A DNA stretch of 52,456 nucleotides. Source: Phocaeicola sp. (GTDB lineage Bacteria > Bacteroidota > Bacteroidia > Bacteroidales > Bacteroidaceae). How positions within the stretch are numbered: the stretch's first letter is position 1; the number at the start of each line of letters is the position of its first letter. The stretch is taken from the NCBI GenBank assembly GCA_020026175.1, contig JAHHQV010000015.1, positions 1 through 52,456 on the forward strand, written 5' to 3'. The translations under genes were made by a program, and so were the position numbers. Below the pieces are notes generated by a model. It made no database searches, was not told the DNA's origin, and worked only from the letters and a program-made list of their open reading frames with translations. This document shows, in pieces, positions 1 to 7,884 of the stretch.

Positions 1-49
1 CCCTTTCAAGAATGAAAATCTTGCGTCCTAACCGATAGACGAACGGGCC
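1..49 (-). tRNA. tRNA-Glu (UUC), 3' part cut by the window edge
   Basis: The reverse strand reads a tRNA 5' half starting GGCCCGTTCGTCTATCGG, with a D-arm and an anticodon stem CAAGA/TCTTG around loop TTTTCAT, which puts TTC at positions 34-36 (Glu). The variable region, T-arm and 3' acceptor strand lie beyond base 1. A promoter sits directly upstream. Confidence 0.9.
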
Positions 50-111
50 ATCCTAGATTCGGATTTACCGAATTCTTTATTGTTTTATGAGTTATTTTCT
101 CATTTCGGGTG

Positions 112-141
112 CAAAGGTACGGTTTTTTTTTGAAAATGCAA
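112..141 (-). promoter_or_regulatory. Promoter of the tRNA-Glu transcript
   Basis: On the reverse strand TTG (139-141) is followed after 19 bases by TACCTTTG (112-119), matching the Bacteroidetes sigma-ABfr consensus. It lies about 60 bases upstream of the tRNA 5' end. Confidence 0.75.
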
Positions 142-321
142 GCCTTTTGCGATTTTATATTAGTTAAAAAATAAAAACCCGACATTTGAATTATCAAAAA
201 AAAGATTTCAAATATCGGATTTTTAATGAACTAGGGGTTCTTTATGTTGTTTATTATCAAATCTTTATGTAACGTGTATGTATACAAATTAAAACTCTAC
301 ATACAATTGACACTCAAATCT

Positions 322-1683
322 TTATTTTTTTATTTCTTCTATGTTCCTGTTTATTTCCTCGTCACTAATAGAATAATTAGTAAGGTTTCCTGCCAGATAT
401 TGGTCGTATGCACTCATGTCTATAAGACCATGTCCTGAAAGATTGAATAGTATAACCTTTTCTTCACCTGTTTCGATACATTTTTTTGCTTCATCAATAG
501 CAGCAGCAATGGCATGGCATGATTCAGGAGCAGGTATAATACCTTCAGCTTTTGCAAAAAGAACGCCTGCTTCAAAAGAATCCAATTGTTTGATGTCTAC
601 AGCTTCCATAAGTCCGTCTTTCAGAAGTTGTGATACAATTACGCCTGCTCCATGATATCTAAGCCCTCCTGCATGTATATTAGCCGGGGCAAAGTTATGT
701 CCCAATGTGAACATCGGTAGGAGTGGAGTATATCCAGCTTCGTCACCAAAATCATATTCAAATTTACCTCTTGTAAGTTTAGGACATGAAGCAGGTTCAG
801 CAGCTATGTATCTTGTTTTTTTACCTTCCAATATAGTATGTCTCATAAAAGGGAAACAAATACCTCCAAAATTAGAGCCCCCACCAAAACATCCGATGAT
901 TATGTCGGGATATTCACCTGCCATTTTCATTTGTTTTTCGGCTTCAAGTCCTATTACTGTCTGATGAAGTGTGACATGGCTTAAAACCGAACCTAATGTA
1001 TATTTGCATTTAGGGGTTGTACTGGCTAGCTCTATAGCTTCTGATATAGCAGTACCAAGAGACCCCTGATGGTTGGGGCATTTAGTAAGAATATCTTTTC
1101 CAGCACGTGTAGACATAGAAGGAGAAGGTGTAACTTGTGCACCAAAAGTCTGCATAATACTTCTTCTGTATGGTTTTTGTTCGTAGCTTATCTTTACTTG
1201 ATAAACAGCAGCTTCAAGTCCGAATACTTTTGCTGCATAAGATAAGGCAGCTCCCCATTGTCCTGCACCTGTTTCGGTGGTAACATTCGTTACTCCTTCC
1301 TTTTTGCAGTAATAAGCTTGAGGTAAGGCCGAATTAATTTTATGCGAACCTATAGGGCTTACACTTTCATTCTTGAAATAGATATGTGCTGGAGTTCCAA
1401 GCGCCTTCTCCAGACCATACGCACGTACAAGTGGAGTACTTCTGTAATATTTGTACATATCTCTTACTTCCTCAGGTATTTCTATCCATGCGTCTTTTTG
1501 ATTCAGTTCTTGGTGACACAATTCTTTTGCAAATATTGGGTATAAGTCTTCTTCTTTAAGCGGTTCTCTTGTTACGGGATTAAGAGGAGGCATAGGCTTG
1601 TTTTTCATGTCAGCCTGAATGTTATACCAGTGTGTAGGAATTTCTTCTTCTTTAAGAAAGTATCTTTTTTGTTTGTTGTTCAT
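322..1683 (-). CDS. trpB: TrpB2-type tryptophan synthase beta chain (PLP enzyme)
   Basis: PLP-dependent enzyme that condenses indole with serine to give tryptophan. The 453-residue length and the N-terminal extension before the fold match the TrpB2 (trpB-related) branch rather than the roughly 400-residue TrpB1. The PLP lysine is in GSHKINSA (K115). An ETGAGQWG motif (about 137-144) binds the substrate carboxylate, and a GGGSN phosphate-binding loop lies near 275. There is no trpA or other trp gene beside it, as is usual for TrpB2, which does not depend on TrpA. A good promoter lies just upstream. TrpB2 may serve indole salvage; that is family knowledge, not seen here. Confidence 0.93.
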   Translation of the reverse strand: MNNKQKRYFLKEEEIPTHWYNIQADMKNKPMPPLNPVTREPLKEEDLYPIFAKELCHQELNQKDAWIEIPEEVRDMYKYYRSTPLVRAYGLEKALGTPAHIYFKNESVSPIGSHKINSALPQAYYCKKEGVTNVTTETGAGQWGAALSYAAKVFGLEAAVYQVKISYEQKPYRRSIMQTFGAQVTPSPSMSTRAGKDILTKCPNHQGSLGTAISEAIELASTTPKCKYTLGSVLSHVTLHQTVIGLEAEKQMKMAGEYPDIIIGCFGGGSNFGGICFPFMRHTILEGKKTRYIAAEPASCPKLTRGKFEYDFGDEAGYTPLLPMFTLGHNFAPANIHAGGLRYHGAGVIVSQLLKDGLMEAVDIKQLDSFEAGVLFAKAEGIIPAPESCHAIAAAIDEAKKCIETGEEKVILFNLSGHGLIDMSAYDQYLAGNLTNYSISDEEINRNIEEIKK

Positions 1684-1706
1684 GTCATATTTGTTTAAAA
1701 ACTTCC

Positions 1707-1737
1707 CAAATATAGATAAAAAAGTTATTCAAACAAA
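1707..1737 (-). promoter_or_regulatory. Promoter of trpB
   Basis: Reverse-strand TTTG (1734-1737), a 19-base spacer and TATATTTG (1707-1714). It lies 24 bases upstream of the ATG, so the leader is very short. Confidence 0.7.
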
Positions 1738-1763
1738 TGGTTTGATGTATTATTGTCTACTTT

Positions 1764-2789
1764 TTATCTAATATTCCTTTTATTTAGTGCTTGCTGATAC
1801 CTGTATGCATTAATTTGATGCTCTCTTAGAGATGAAGCAAAGTTGTGTGTGCCAGAAAAATCTTCTTTGGCACACATGTATATGTAGTTATGGCGTGCAT
1901 AGTTCAACACACTGTTCAGACCTATAACAGAAGGTATTCTTATAGGACCTGGTGGTAGTCCGTTTATTTTGTATGTATTGTATGGGCTTTCTACTTCCAG
2001 ATGTTTGAACAGGATTCTTTTCAGTCCGAAATCTTGTAGGCTAAATTTCACGGTAGGGTCAGCCTGTAGAGGTATGCCTCTTTTCAGACGATTGATATAA
2101 AGTCCAGCCACTAAAGGTTTTTCTCCATTGTTTGCAGTTTCTTCTTCTACAATAGATGCCAATGTACAGATTTCTATCTTTGATAGTCCTAAAGAGTTCG
2201 CTTTTGCAGTCCTTTCTTCATTCCAGAAAGAGTCGTATTCTTTTTTTATTCGCTTGATAAAACCTTCTGCTGTCATATTCCAATACACTTCATATGTGTT
2301 GGGGATAAACAAGGCAGGCAATGTGTTTTTATTGAATCCCATATTGGCGATATAGCTACTGTCGTTAAGCAGTTTCATTATGTCTGTTGAGTCTGCCATA
2401 ATCTGTCGTGAAACTCTTCCTATAAGCTTGTCTACCGTTCTTGTGCTTGGAACTATGAGTCTTACAGGAGTTTGGCTTCCAGATTTTAATTTTCTGAAAG
2501 CATCTATTGTTCTTGTTTCAGAGTCTAGCCTATATGCTCCCGTATGGATATTGTCACTATAATTGTTCAGCCATGACAAGAATTTTATACCTTTTATAGT
2601 AGAAGGATTTAGTTTTCGTTCTATTTTGGTATAAATAGAATCTATATCGTCGTTTTCGTCAATATATATATAAGTTGGGTATTCAGTTCTAAAAGGTTTG
2701 CTGAATAACAACATATATGCACCAACTGCGATACATATAAAAAAAATGACACTTATAGTGATTGTTGTAGCTATAATTTTCTTTTTCAT
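1764..2789 (-). CDS. mltG: Endolytic murein transglycosylase MltG (YceG-like)
   Basis: Inner-membrane lytic transglycosylase that cuts nascent glycan strands and so limits their length. The N-terminus has one membrane helix (about residues 5-29), leaving the rest in the periplasm. The C-terminal YceG domain carries the signature EICTLASIVEEE (about 205-216) with the catalytic glutamate, then LQADPTV and a YNTYKINGLPPGPI segment. The length of 341 residues is normal. It lies downstream of grpE-dnaJ on the same strand, but a 166-base structured gap separates it from dnaJ. Confidence 0.95.
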   Translation of the reverse strand: MKKKIIATTITISVIFFICIAVGAYMLLFSKPFRTEYPTYIYIDENDDIDSIYTKIERKLNPSTIKGIKFLSWLNNYSDNIHTGAYRLDSETRTIDAFRKLKSGSQTPVRLIVPSTRTVDKLIGRVSRQIMADSTDIMKLLNDSSYIANMGFNKNTLPALFIPNTYEVYWNMTAEGFIKRIKKEYDSFWNEERTAKANSLGLSKIEICTLASIVEEETANNGEKPLVAGLYINRLKRGIPLQADPTVKFSLQDFGLKRILFKHLEVESPYNTYKINGLPPGPIRIPSVIGLNSVLNYARHNYIYMCAKEDFSGTHNFASSLREHQINAYRYQQALNKRNIR

Positions 2790-2835
2790 ACAAAGTTGAT
2801 TATGGCATAATGGTTTTGATGTTCTTTAAAAGCAC

Positions 2836-2934
2836 AAGAAGGAGATATTAAAAGTCCTATATCAAAAAGATATACCATAAATATAAAACTTATGATTATA
2901 ATCTTGGTCTAGGATTTTTACATATCTCCTTCTT
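2836..2934 (-). terminator. Long structured hairpin between dnaJ and mltG
   Basis: Arms AAGAAGGAGATAT (2836-2848) and ATATCTCCTTCTT (2922-2934) are perfect 13-base complements. Shorter pairs are nested inside, including TATATC/GATATA and AGTCCTA/TAGGATT. It probably ends or attenuates the grpE-dnaJ transcript. The 73-base loop is unusually long for a simple terminator, so another structured RNA role is possible. Confidence 0.5.
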
Positions 2935-2955
2935 TATTATTATACAATTTGTAAA

Positions 2956-4140
2956 TTAGTCAAAAAGGCTTCTGAACTTATTGAATATTTTCTCTTTCAG
3001 ACTAGTGTTTGGCTTGAAACTTTCAGATTCTTGCCATTTTTCCAATGCTTGTCTTTCTTCTTTTGTAAGTGTTTCAGGAATATATACGCTTACATTTACA
3101 AGCAAGTCTCCAGTACCTGTACTATATCCGTAGCTGTTAATGTTAGGAAGTCCTTTACCTCTCAGGCGCAGAACCTTTCCTGGTTGGGTTCCTGCATCTA
3201 TCTTTATTTTGGCTTTTCCATCAATTGTAGGTATCTCTACAGTCGATCCAAGAGCAGCTTGAGGTACACTCAGAAGTAGATTGTATATCAAATCGCTTTC
3301 ATCTCTTATAAGTTCAGGATGCTTTTCTTCTTCTATAAGAACCAGCAAATCTCCAGCTACTCCGTTGTGCTTTCCTGCATTACCTTTGCCGTTTATAGTT
3401 ACTTGCATACCTTCTGCAACTCCTGCCGGAATCTTGACAGTTACCACTTCGTCACCATAAACAACGCCTTCTCCGTTACACTCTTTACATTTGTTTTTGA
3501 TGATTTTACCTTCACCATTACACTGAGGGCAGACGCTTTGTGTTTGCATCATGCCGAAAATGCTTTGTTGTGTACGTGTTACGCTACCTGTTCCATGACA
3601 TGTAGGACATGTTTCTGTTCCGCTATTACCTTCGGCACCCGAACCATGACAATGATTACATGTAACATATTTTTTTACTTTGAATTTCTTTTCAGTGCCT
3701 TCTGATATTTCCTTCAGTGTAAGTTTTGCTTTTAATCTCAGGTCGGCTCCTCTGAATTTGCGTTGTCTTTGTTGGGCACCGCCACCTCCAAATCCTCCGA
3801 AACCTCCGAAGCCACCACCGTGTCCTCCGAAAATATCACCGAACATAGAGAAAATATCATCCATAGACATACCTTGTCCGCCAAATCCTCCATAACCGCC
3901 TCCGGCAGCTCCATCAACTCCGGCATGTCCAAATTGGTCATATCTGGCTCTTTTGTCTTGATTGCTCAACACTTCATAAGCTTCAGCAGCTTCTTTAAAC
4001 TTTTCTTCAGCTTCCTTGTTTCCCGGATTCTTGTCAGGGTGATATTGGATAGCTTTTTTTCGGTATGCTTTTTTTATTTCATCAGCCGATGCGGTTTTCT
4101 CAACCCCAAGGACTTCGTAGTAATCTCTTTTTGTAGCCAT
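2956..4140 (-). CDS. dnaJ: Chaperone protein DnaJ
   Basis: Hsp40 co-chaperone that delivers unfolded clients to DnaK and stimulates its ATPase. The J-domain has HPD at residues 34-36, followed by a Gly/Phe-rich linker (about 77-121). Four CxxCxGxG-type zinc motifs lie at about 161-228 (CNHCHGSG, CPTCHGTG, CPQCNGEG, CKECNGEG), and then come the client-binding beta domains. The start is placed at MATKRDYYEVLG (394 aa), because the ten extra upstream codons are not conserved in DnaJ and would reach toward grpE. It lies 19 bases after grpE, so the two are probably co-transcribed. Confidence 0.97.
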   Translation of the reverse strand: MATKRDYYEVLGVEKTASADEIKKAYRKKAIQYHPDKNPGNKEAEEKFKEAAEAYEVLSNQDKRARYDQFGHAGVDGAAGGGYGGFGGQGMSMDDIFSMFGDIFGGHGGGFGGFGGFGGGGAQQRQRKFRGADLRLKAKLTLKEISEGTEKKFKVKKYVTCNHCHGSGAEGNSGTETCPTCHGTGSVTRTQQSIFGMMQTQSVCPQCNGEGKIIKNKCKECNGEGVVYGDEVVTVKIPAGVAEGMQVTINGKGNAGKHNGVAGDLLVLIEEEKHPELIRDESDLIYNLLLSVPQAALGSTVEIPTIDGKAKIKIDAGTQPGKVLRLRGKGLPNINSYGYSTGTGDLLVNVSVYIPETLTKEERQALEKWQESESFKPNTSLKEKIFNKFRSLFD

Positions 4141-4159
4141 AACAGTGATGATTAAAATA

Positions 4160-4768
4160 TTATTGTGCAACTACCACTTTAGCGTGGCGTATAACTTTAT
4201 CATTCAATTTGTATCCAGTTTGTACACAATCCAGAACTTTTCCTTTCTTGTCTTCTTCCTGAGTTGGTACTAGAGCTATAGCTTCATGAAAATCAGTGTC
4301 AAATGATTCACCTATAGGTTCCATTTTTGTCAGTCCTTCATGGCCGAGGTTCTTCAGGAATTTCTGATAAATAAGGTCAATGCCTTCATACATGGCTTTT
4401 ACGTCATCGGTTTTCTGCATGTTTTGTAAAGCTCGTTCCAAATCATCCAATATAGGCAATACTGCAGTAATAGCTTTTTCGCTGCCATTTTTTATTAATT
4501 CAGCTTTTTCTTTCAATGTACGCTTGCGGTAATTGTCGAATTCAGCAGAAAGACGCAGGTATTTATCCTTATAGTCTTCGAGCAACTGCTTTGTTTCTTC
4601 CAGCTCATTGTTCAACTTTTCTTCTGCTGTAAGTTCTTTTTCAGCTTCCTTCTCATTTGTTTGATTTTCAGTATTGTTGTTTTCTGCTGTTTCGGTATTT
4701 TCCTGAGTATTTTCAGCTTCATTGTTTTTCAATACTTCTTCTGGAGTATGATTTTCTTTTGTACTCAT
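4160..4768 (-). CDS. grpE: GrpE nucleotide exchange factor
   Basis: Releases ADP from DnaK. The first 60 or so residues are acidic and disordered (many E, N and T). A long coiled coil follows (about 60-120), with the GrpE core FDNYRKRTLKEKAEL, then the C-terminal beta domain with GESFDTDFHEAI and GYKLNDKVIRHAKVVV. The start is set at MSTKENH (202 aa). The frame stays open upstream to 5059 through a tandem repeat, but that part has no GrpE character. The next gene is dnaJ; dnaK is not in the window. Confidence 0.95.
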   Translation of the reverse strand: MSTKENHTPEEVLKNNEAENTQENTETAENNNTENQTNEKEAEKELTAEEKLNNELEETKQLLEDYKDKYLRLSAEFDNYRKRTLKEKAELIKNGSEKAITAVLPILDDLERALQNMQKTDDVKAMYEGIDLIYQKFLKNLGHEGLTKMEPIGESFDTDFHEAIALVPTQEEDKKGKVLDCVQTGYKLNDKVIRHAKVVVAQ

Positions 4769-4812
4769 AGCTTTATATCGTTTTTTTATTATTAATCTAA
4801 AAAATAAGTTGT

Positions 4813-4870
4813 ACATACCATATGTCGGACACATACCATATGTCGGACACATACCATATGTCGGACACAT
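4813..4870. repeat. Tandem 18-bp repeat (3.2 copies) in the grpE leader
   Basis: The unit ACATACCATATGTCGGAC is repeated exactly at 4813-4830, 4831-4848 and 4849-4866, followed by ACAT. Each unit contains the palindrome CATATG. It lies between a possible grpE promoter (4922-4929) and the grpE start. Read on the reverse strand, in frame with grpE, each unit spells MCPTYG. Perfect copies imply recent expansion. Confidence 0.9.
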
Positions 4871-4921
4871 TATGTATCTACAAATTCTGTGCCTGTAATG
4901 GTAAATGTTTGTAAGAGCTGG

Positions 4922-4929
4922 CAAAAATA
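4922..4929 (-). promoter_or_regulatory. Possible -7 element for grpE-dnaJ
   Basis: Reverse-strand TATTTTTG fits TAnnTTTG. No clear -33 TTG was found at the right distance. If used, the leader is about 150 bases and contains all copies of the tandem repeat. Confidence 0.35.
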
Positions 4930-5003
4930 CTAAAAAACTGACATACTGACATAAGAAAACACATAAAATCCCCAAGTCTTGCCATGATATATAACTTCTT
5001 AAA

Positions 5004-5034
5004 TTGTATATTAACCGAATTATCTGTACCTTTG
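5004..5034 (+). promoter_or_regulatory. Promoter of the first ABC-F gene
   Basis: TTG (5004-5006), 20 bases, TACCTTTG (5027-5034). The gene starts at 5072, giving a leader of about 30 bases. Confidence 0.75.
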
Positions 5035-5071
5035 CAGACAGATAATAATGTAAATACATAATATAAGAAGA

Positions 5072-6688
5072 ATGATTACAGTTTCAAATGTAGCCGTACA
5101 ATTTGGTAAAAGAGTATTGTACAATGATGTGAACATGAAGTTCACAAACGGTAATATTTATGGTGTCATCGGTGCAAACGGTGCGGGTAAATCAACTTTC
5201 TTGAAAGTGATTTCGGGCGAGTTGGATCCTACTAAAGGTAGTGTTACTTTAGGTCCGGGCGAACGTCTCTCTGTATTGAGTCAGGACCACTTCAAGTTTG
5301 ATGAACATACCGTTCTTGATACAGTGCTTATGGGGCATACGGTTCTTTGGGACATAATGAAGCAGCGTGAAGTGTTATATGCCAAAGAAGACTTTACTGA
5401 CGAAGACGGTATTAAGGCAGCGGAATTGGAAGAGAAGTTTGCCGAGTTGGAAGGATGGAATGCTGAAAGTGACGCTGCAATACTTCTCAGTGGTCTTGGA
5501 ATAAAGGAAGACAAGCATTTTACACTTATGGGTGACCTTAGTGGTAAGGAAAAGGTTCGTGTAATGTTGGCTCAGGCTCTTTTCGGCAATCCGGACAACT
5601 TGCTTCTTGACGAGCCTACCAATGACCTTGACATGGAAACTGTAACTTGGCTTGAAGAATATCTTTCCAATTTTGAACATACAGTGCTTGTTGTCAGTCA
5701 CGACCGTCACTTCCTCGATTCAGTTTGTACTCATACGGTAGACATTGACTTTGGAAAAGTCAATCTGTTTGCCGGCAATTATAGCTTCTGGTACGAATCA
5801 AGTCAGCTTGCTTTGCGTCAGCAGCAGAATCAGAAGGCTAAAGCCGAAGAAAAGCGTAAGGAATTGGAAGAATTCATACGCCGTTTCTCTGCCAATGTTG
5901 CTAAATCAAAACAGACAACAAGCCGCAAGAAGATGCTTGAAAAACTTAATGTTGACGAAATCAAGCCTTCTTCACGAAAATACCCAGGCATTATTTTCAC
6001 TATGGATCGCGAACCGGGTAATCAAATACTTGAAGTATCGGGCCTTCGTGCAGAAACAGAGGAAGGAACAGTACTGTTCAATGACGTAAACTTCAATGTA
6101 GAAAAAGGAGACAAGATTGTGTTCCTCAGTCGCGACCCTCGTGCCATGACTGCTTTGTTCGAGATAATAAACGGTAATCGTAAGGCACAGGCTGGACACT
6201 ATAATTGGGGTGTGACTATAACTACAGCTTATCTTCCTGTAGATAATACAGATTATTTTGATACAGACCTCAACTTAGTAGAATGGTTGAGCCAGTATGG
6301 TGTAGGCAATGAAGTTGAGATGAAGGGATTCCTTGGACGTATGTTATTCTCAGGCGAAGAAGTGCTTAAGAAAGTGAATGTACTTTCAGGAGGAGAGAAG
6401 ATGCGTTGTATGATAGCACGTATGCAGATGCGTAATGCCAATTGTCTTATCCTTGACACACCTACAAACCATTTGGACTTGGAGTCTATTCAGGCATTCA
6501 ACAATAACCTGAAGCAATACAAGGGCAATGTATTATTCTCGTCTCATGACCACGAGTTCATTCAGACTGTAGCCAATCGTATTATCGAACTTACTCCAAA
6601 CGGCATAATCGACAAGATGATGGAATACGATGAGTACGTAACTTCTGAACATATCAAGGAGATGCGTGTCCGTATGTATGGAGAATAA
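5072..6688 (+). CDS. ABC-F family ATPase with degenerate second ATPase domain
   Basis: Soluble tandem-ABC protein with no membrane segments; members of this family act on the ribosome. Domain 1 has Walker A GANGAGKST (about 34-42), Walker B LLLDEPTNDLD and a switch His (VSHDRHF), but its signature is LSGKEK instead of LSGGEK. A charged linker (about 250-310) follows. In domain 2 the P-loop position reads SRDPRAMT, with no GxxxxGK, and Walker B is LILDTPTNHLD, with Thr for the catalytic Glu. LSGGEKMRC and SSHDHEF remain. The closest subgroup is probably YbiT-like. An ordinary second ABC-F gene lies at 38798. Transcription probably ends at a hairpin inside the convergent cdd gene. Confidence 0.92.
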   Translation: MITVSNVAVQFGKRVLYNDVNMKFTNGNIYGVIGANGAGKSTFLKVISGELDPTKGSVTLGPGERLSVLSQDHFKFDEHTVLDTVLMGHTVLWDIMKQREVLYAKEDFTDEDGIKAAELEEKFAELEGWNAESDAAILLSGLGIKEDKHFTLMGDLSGKEKVRVMLAQALFGNPDNLLLDEPTNDLDMETVTWLEEYLSNFEHTVLVVSHDRHFLDSVCTHTVDIDFGKVNLFAGNYSFWYESSQLALRQQQNQKAKAEEKRKELEEFIRRFSANVAKSKQTTSRKKMLEKLNVDEIKPSSRKYPGIIFTMDREPGNQILEVSGLRAETEEGTVLFNDVNFNVEKGDKIVFLSRDPRAMTALFEIINGNRKAQAGHYNWGVTITTAYLPVDNTDYFDTDLNLVEWLSQYGVGNEVEMKGFLGRMLFSGEEVLKKVNVLSGGEKMRCMIARMQMRNANCLILDTPTNHLDLESIQAFNNNLKQYKGNVLFSSHDHEFIQTVANRIIELTPNGIIDKMMEYDEYVTSEHIKEMRVRMYGE

Positions 6689-6691
6689 AAC

Positions 6692-7171
6692 TTATTTCAG
6701 AAATTCATTTCCAAATGATAGAGGGAGCAGATTTTTTGTTCCCTCTATTTTGTATATACAGTCTTCTCCATAGAGGTAGAAAATTATGTCGTGACTAAAT
6801 CTGTTTTCTGTTTCAAGCAATACTTGTCTGCACGAACCACAAGGAGTGACTGGCCCTTTGGTGAAACCGTTTTTATCTTTTGCAGCTATTGCTATGGCAA
6901 GTACTTTTTTCTTAGGATATTGTGAATTGGCATAAAATATGGCAGTTCTTTCAGCACACATTCCTGAAGGGTAGGCCACATTTTCCTGATTGCTTCCTTC
7001 TACTATCGTATCGTCTTCCAGCATAACAGCAGCCCCCACATTAAACATTGAATATGGAGCATAGCTTCCTTCTGTTGCCCTTTTAGCCGATTCTATCAGT
7101 TTGTATTCCTCCGGACCAAGTTCTTCTATACTGCATTTTTGCAATAATATTTCAATTTTAAGATATTCCAT
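6692..7171 (-). CDS. cdd: Cytidine deaminase
   Basis: Zinc hydrolase converting cytidine or deoxycytidine to uridine forms in pyrimidine salvage. Zinc ligands and the proton-shuttling Glu are in MCAERTA (C72, E74) and PCGSCRQV (C111, C114). The substrate-binding start YAPYSMFNVGAA (about 38-49) and the N-x-E-N pair in GSNQENVAYPSG are present. At 159 residues it is a normal short homotetrameric type with a slightly long N-terminus. It converges on the ABC-F gene with a 3-base gap, and its last codons carry that gene's probable terminator. Confidence 0.95.
   Translation of the reverse strand: MEYLKIEILLQKCSIEELGPEEYKLIESAKRATEGSYAPYSMFNVGAAVMLEDDTIVEGSNQENVAYPSGMCAERTAIFYANSQYPKKKVLAIAIAAKDKNGFTKGPVTPCGSCRQVLLETENRFSHDIIFYLYGEDCIYKIEGTKNLLPLSFGNEFLK
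6719..6752 (+). terminator. Terminator of the ABC-F gene, inside the cdd 3' end
   Basis: Stem TAGAGGGA (6719-6726) / TCCCTCTA (6740-6747), a 13-base loop, then TTTTGT. It begins about 30 bases after the ABC-F stop and overlaps coding sequence of the opposite gene. Confidence 0.65.
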
Positions 7172-7336
7172 AAGAATTTCAATTATCTGTTTCCGCTAAT
7201 TTAGCAAAAAGATTCAATTATCATTATCAAAATTTCCAATTAAAATTAAAACGTTTTGTAGTTTTATGTATAATATGATATTGTTTTGTATTTTTACGTC
7301 GTTAAAATAGTGTTTTAAATTAAAAGAAAATTTATT

Positions 7337-7876
7337 ATGAGAAATCTTTTTATCGTCGTAGCAATTATAATGTGCGTGTTTGGAACAGTTGGCGTATATG
7401 CACAACATACAGTGGCCGATAATAACGGATATATAGTCAAGGTAGGTGATACAGCACCTGATTTTGAGATGCAGCTCACGGATGGCTCTAAAGTAAGATT
7501 GTCAGAGTTAAGAGGTAAGATTGTGATGCTTCAGTTTACTGCAAGCTGGTGTGGAGTTTGTCGTAAGGAAATGCCTTTTATTGAAAGTGATATATGGCAG
7601 AAACATAAAGGAAACAAAAACTTTGCTTTATATGGAATAGACCGTGATGAGCCATTGGAAAGAGTAAAGTTGTTTATAAAGCAGACAAAGGTTACATATC
7701 CTTTGGCCCTTGATCCTGGAGCTGATATCTTTGCAAAATATGCAGAACGTAAATCAGGAATCACAAGAAATGTGTTGATAGATTCAAATGGTAAAATAGT
7801 AATGCTTACAAGGCTATACAATGAAGAAGAATTCAAATCTCTTTGCGACAAGATTGACGAACTGCTGAAATATTAA
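7337..7876 (+). CDS. TlpA/ResA-like thiol-disulfide oxidoreductase
   Basis: Exported thioredoxin-fold reductase. Residues 1-22 form a signal peptide ending VYA-Q, followed by the AhpC/TSA-type entry motif VGDTAPDFEMQLTDG and the active site FTASWCGVCRKEMP (C72, C75). The cis-Pro region appears as SGITRNVLIDSNGKIV. The 179-residue length fits a single-domain periplasmic protein. It is the first gene of a rightward envelope cluster, eight bases before an amidase. The partner substrate is unknown. Confidence 0.9.
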   Translation: MRNLFIVVAIIMCVFGTVGVYAQHTVADNNGYIVKVGDTAPDFEMQLTDGSKVRLSELRGKIVMLQFTASWCGVCRKEMPFIESDIWQKHKGNKNFALYGIDRDEPLERVKLFIKQTKVTYPLALDPGADIFAKYAERKSGITRNVLIDSNGKIVMLTRLYNEEEFKSLCDKIDELLKY

Positions 7877-7884
7877 TTGTAAGT

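Noticed and set aside
3763..4155. 130-codon forward frame opposite dnaJ
   Set aside because: Lies on the antisense of the J-domain and Gly-rich region; no promoter and no protein-like motif.
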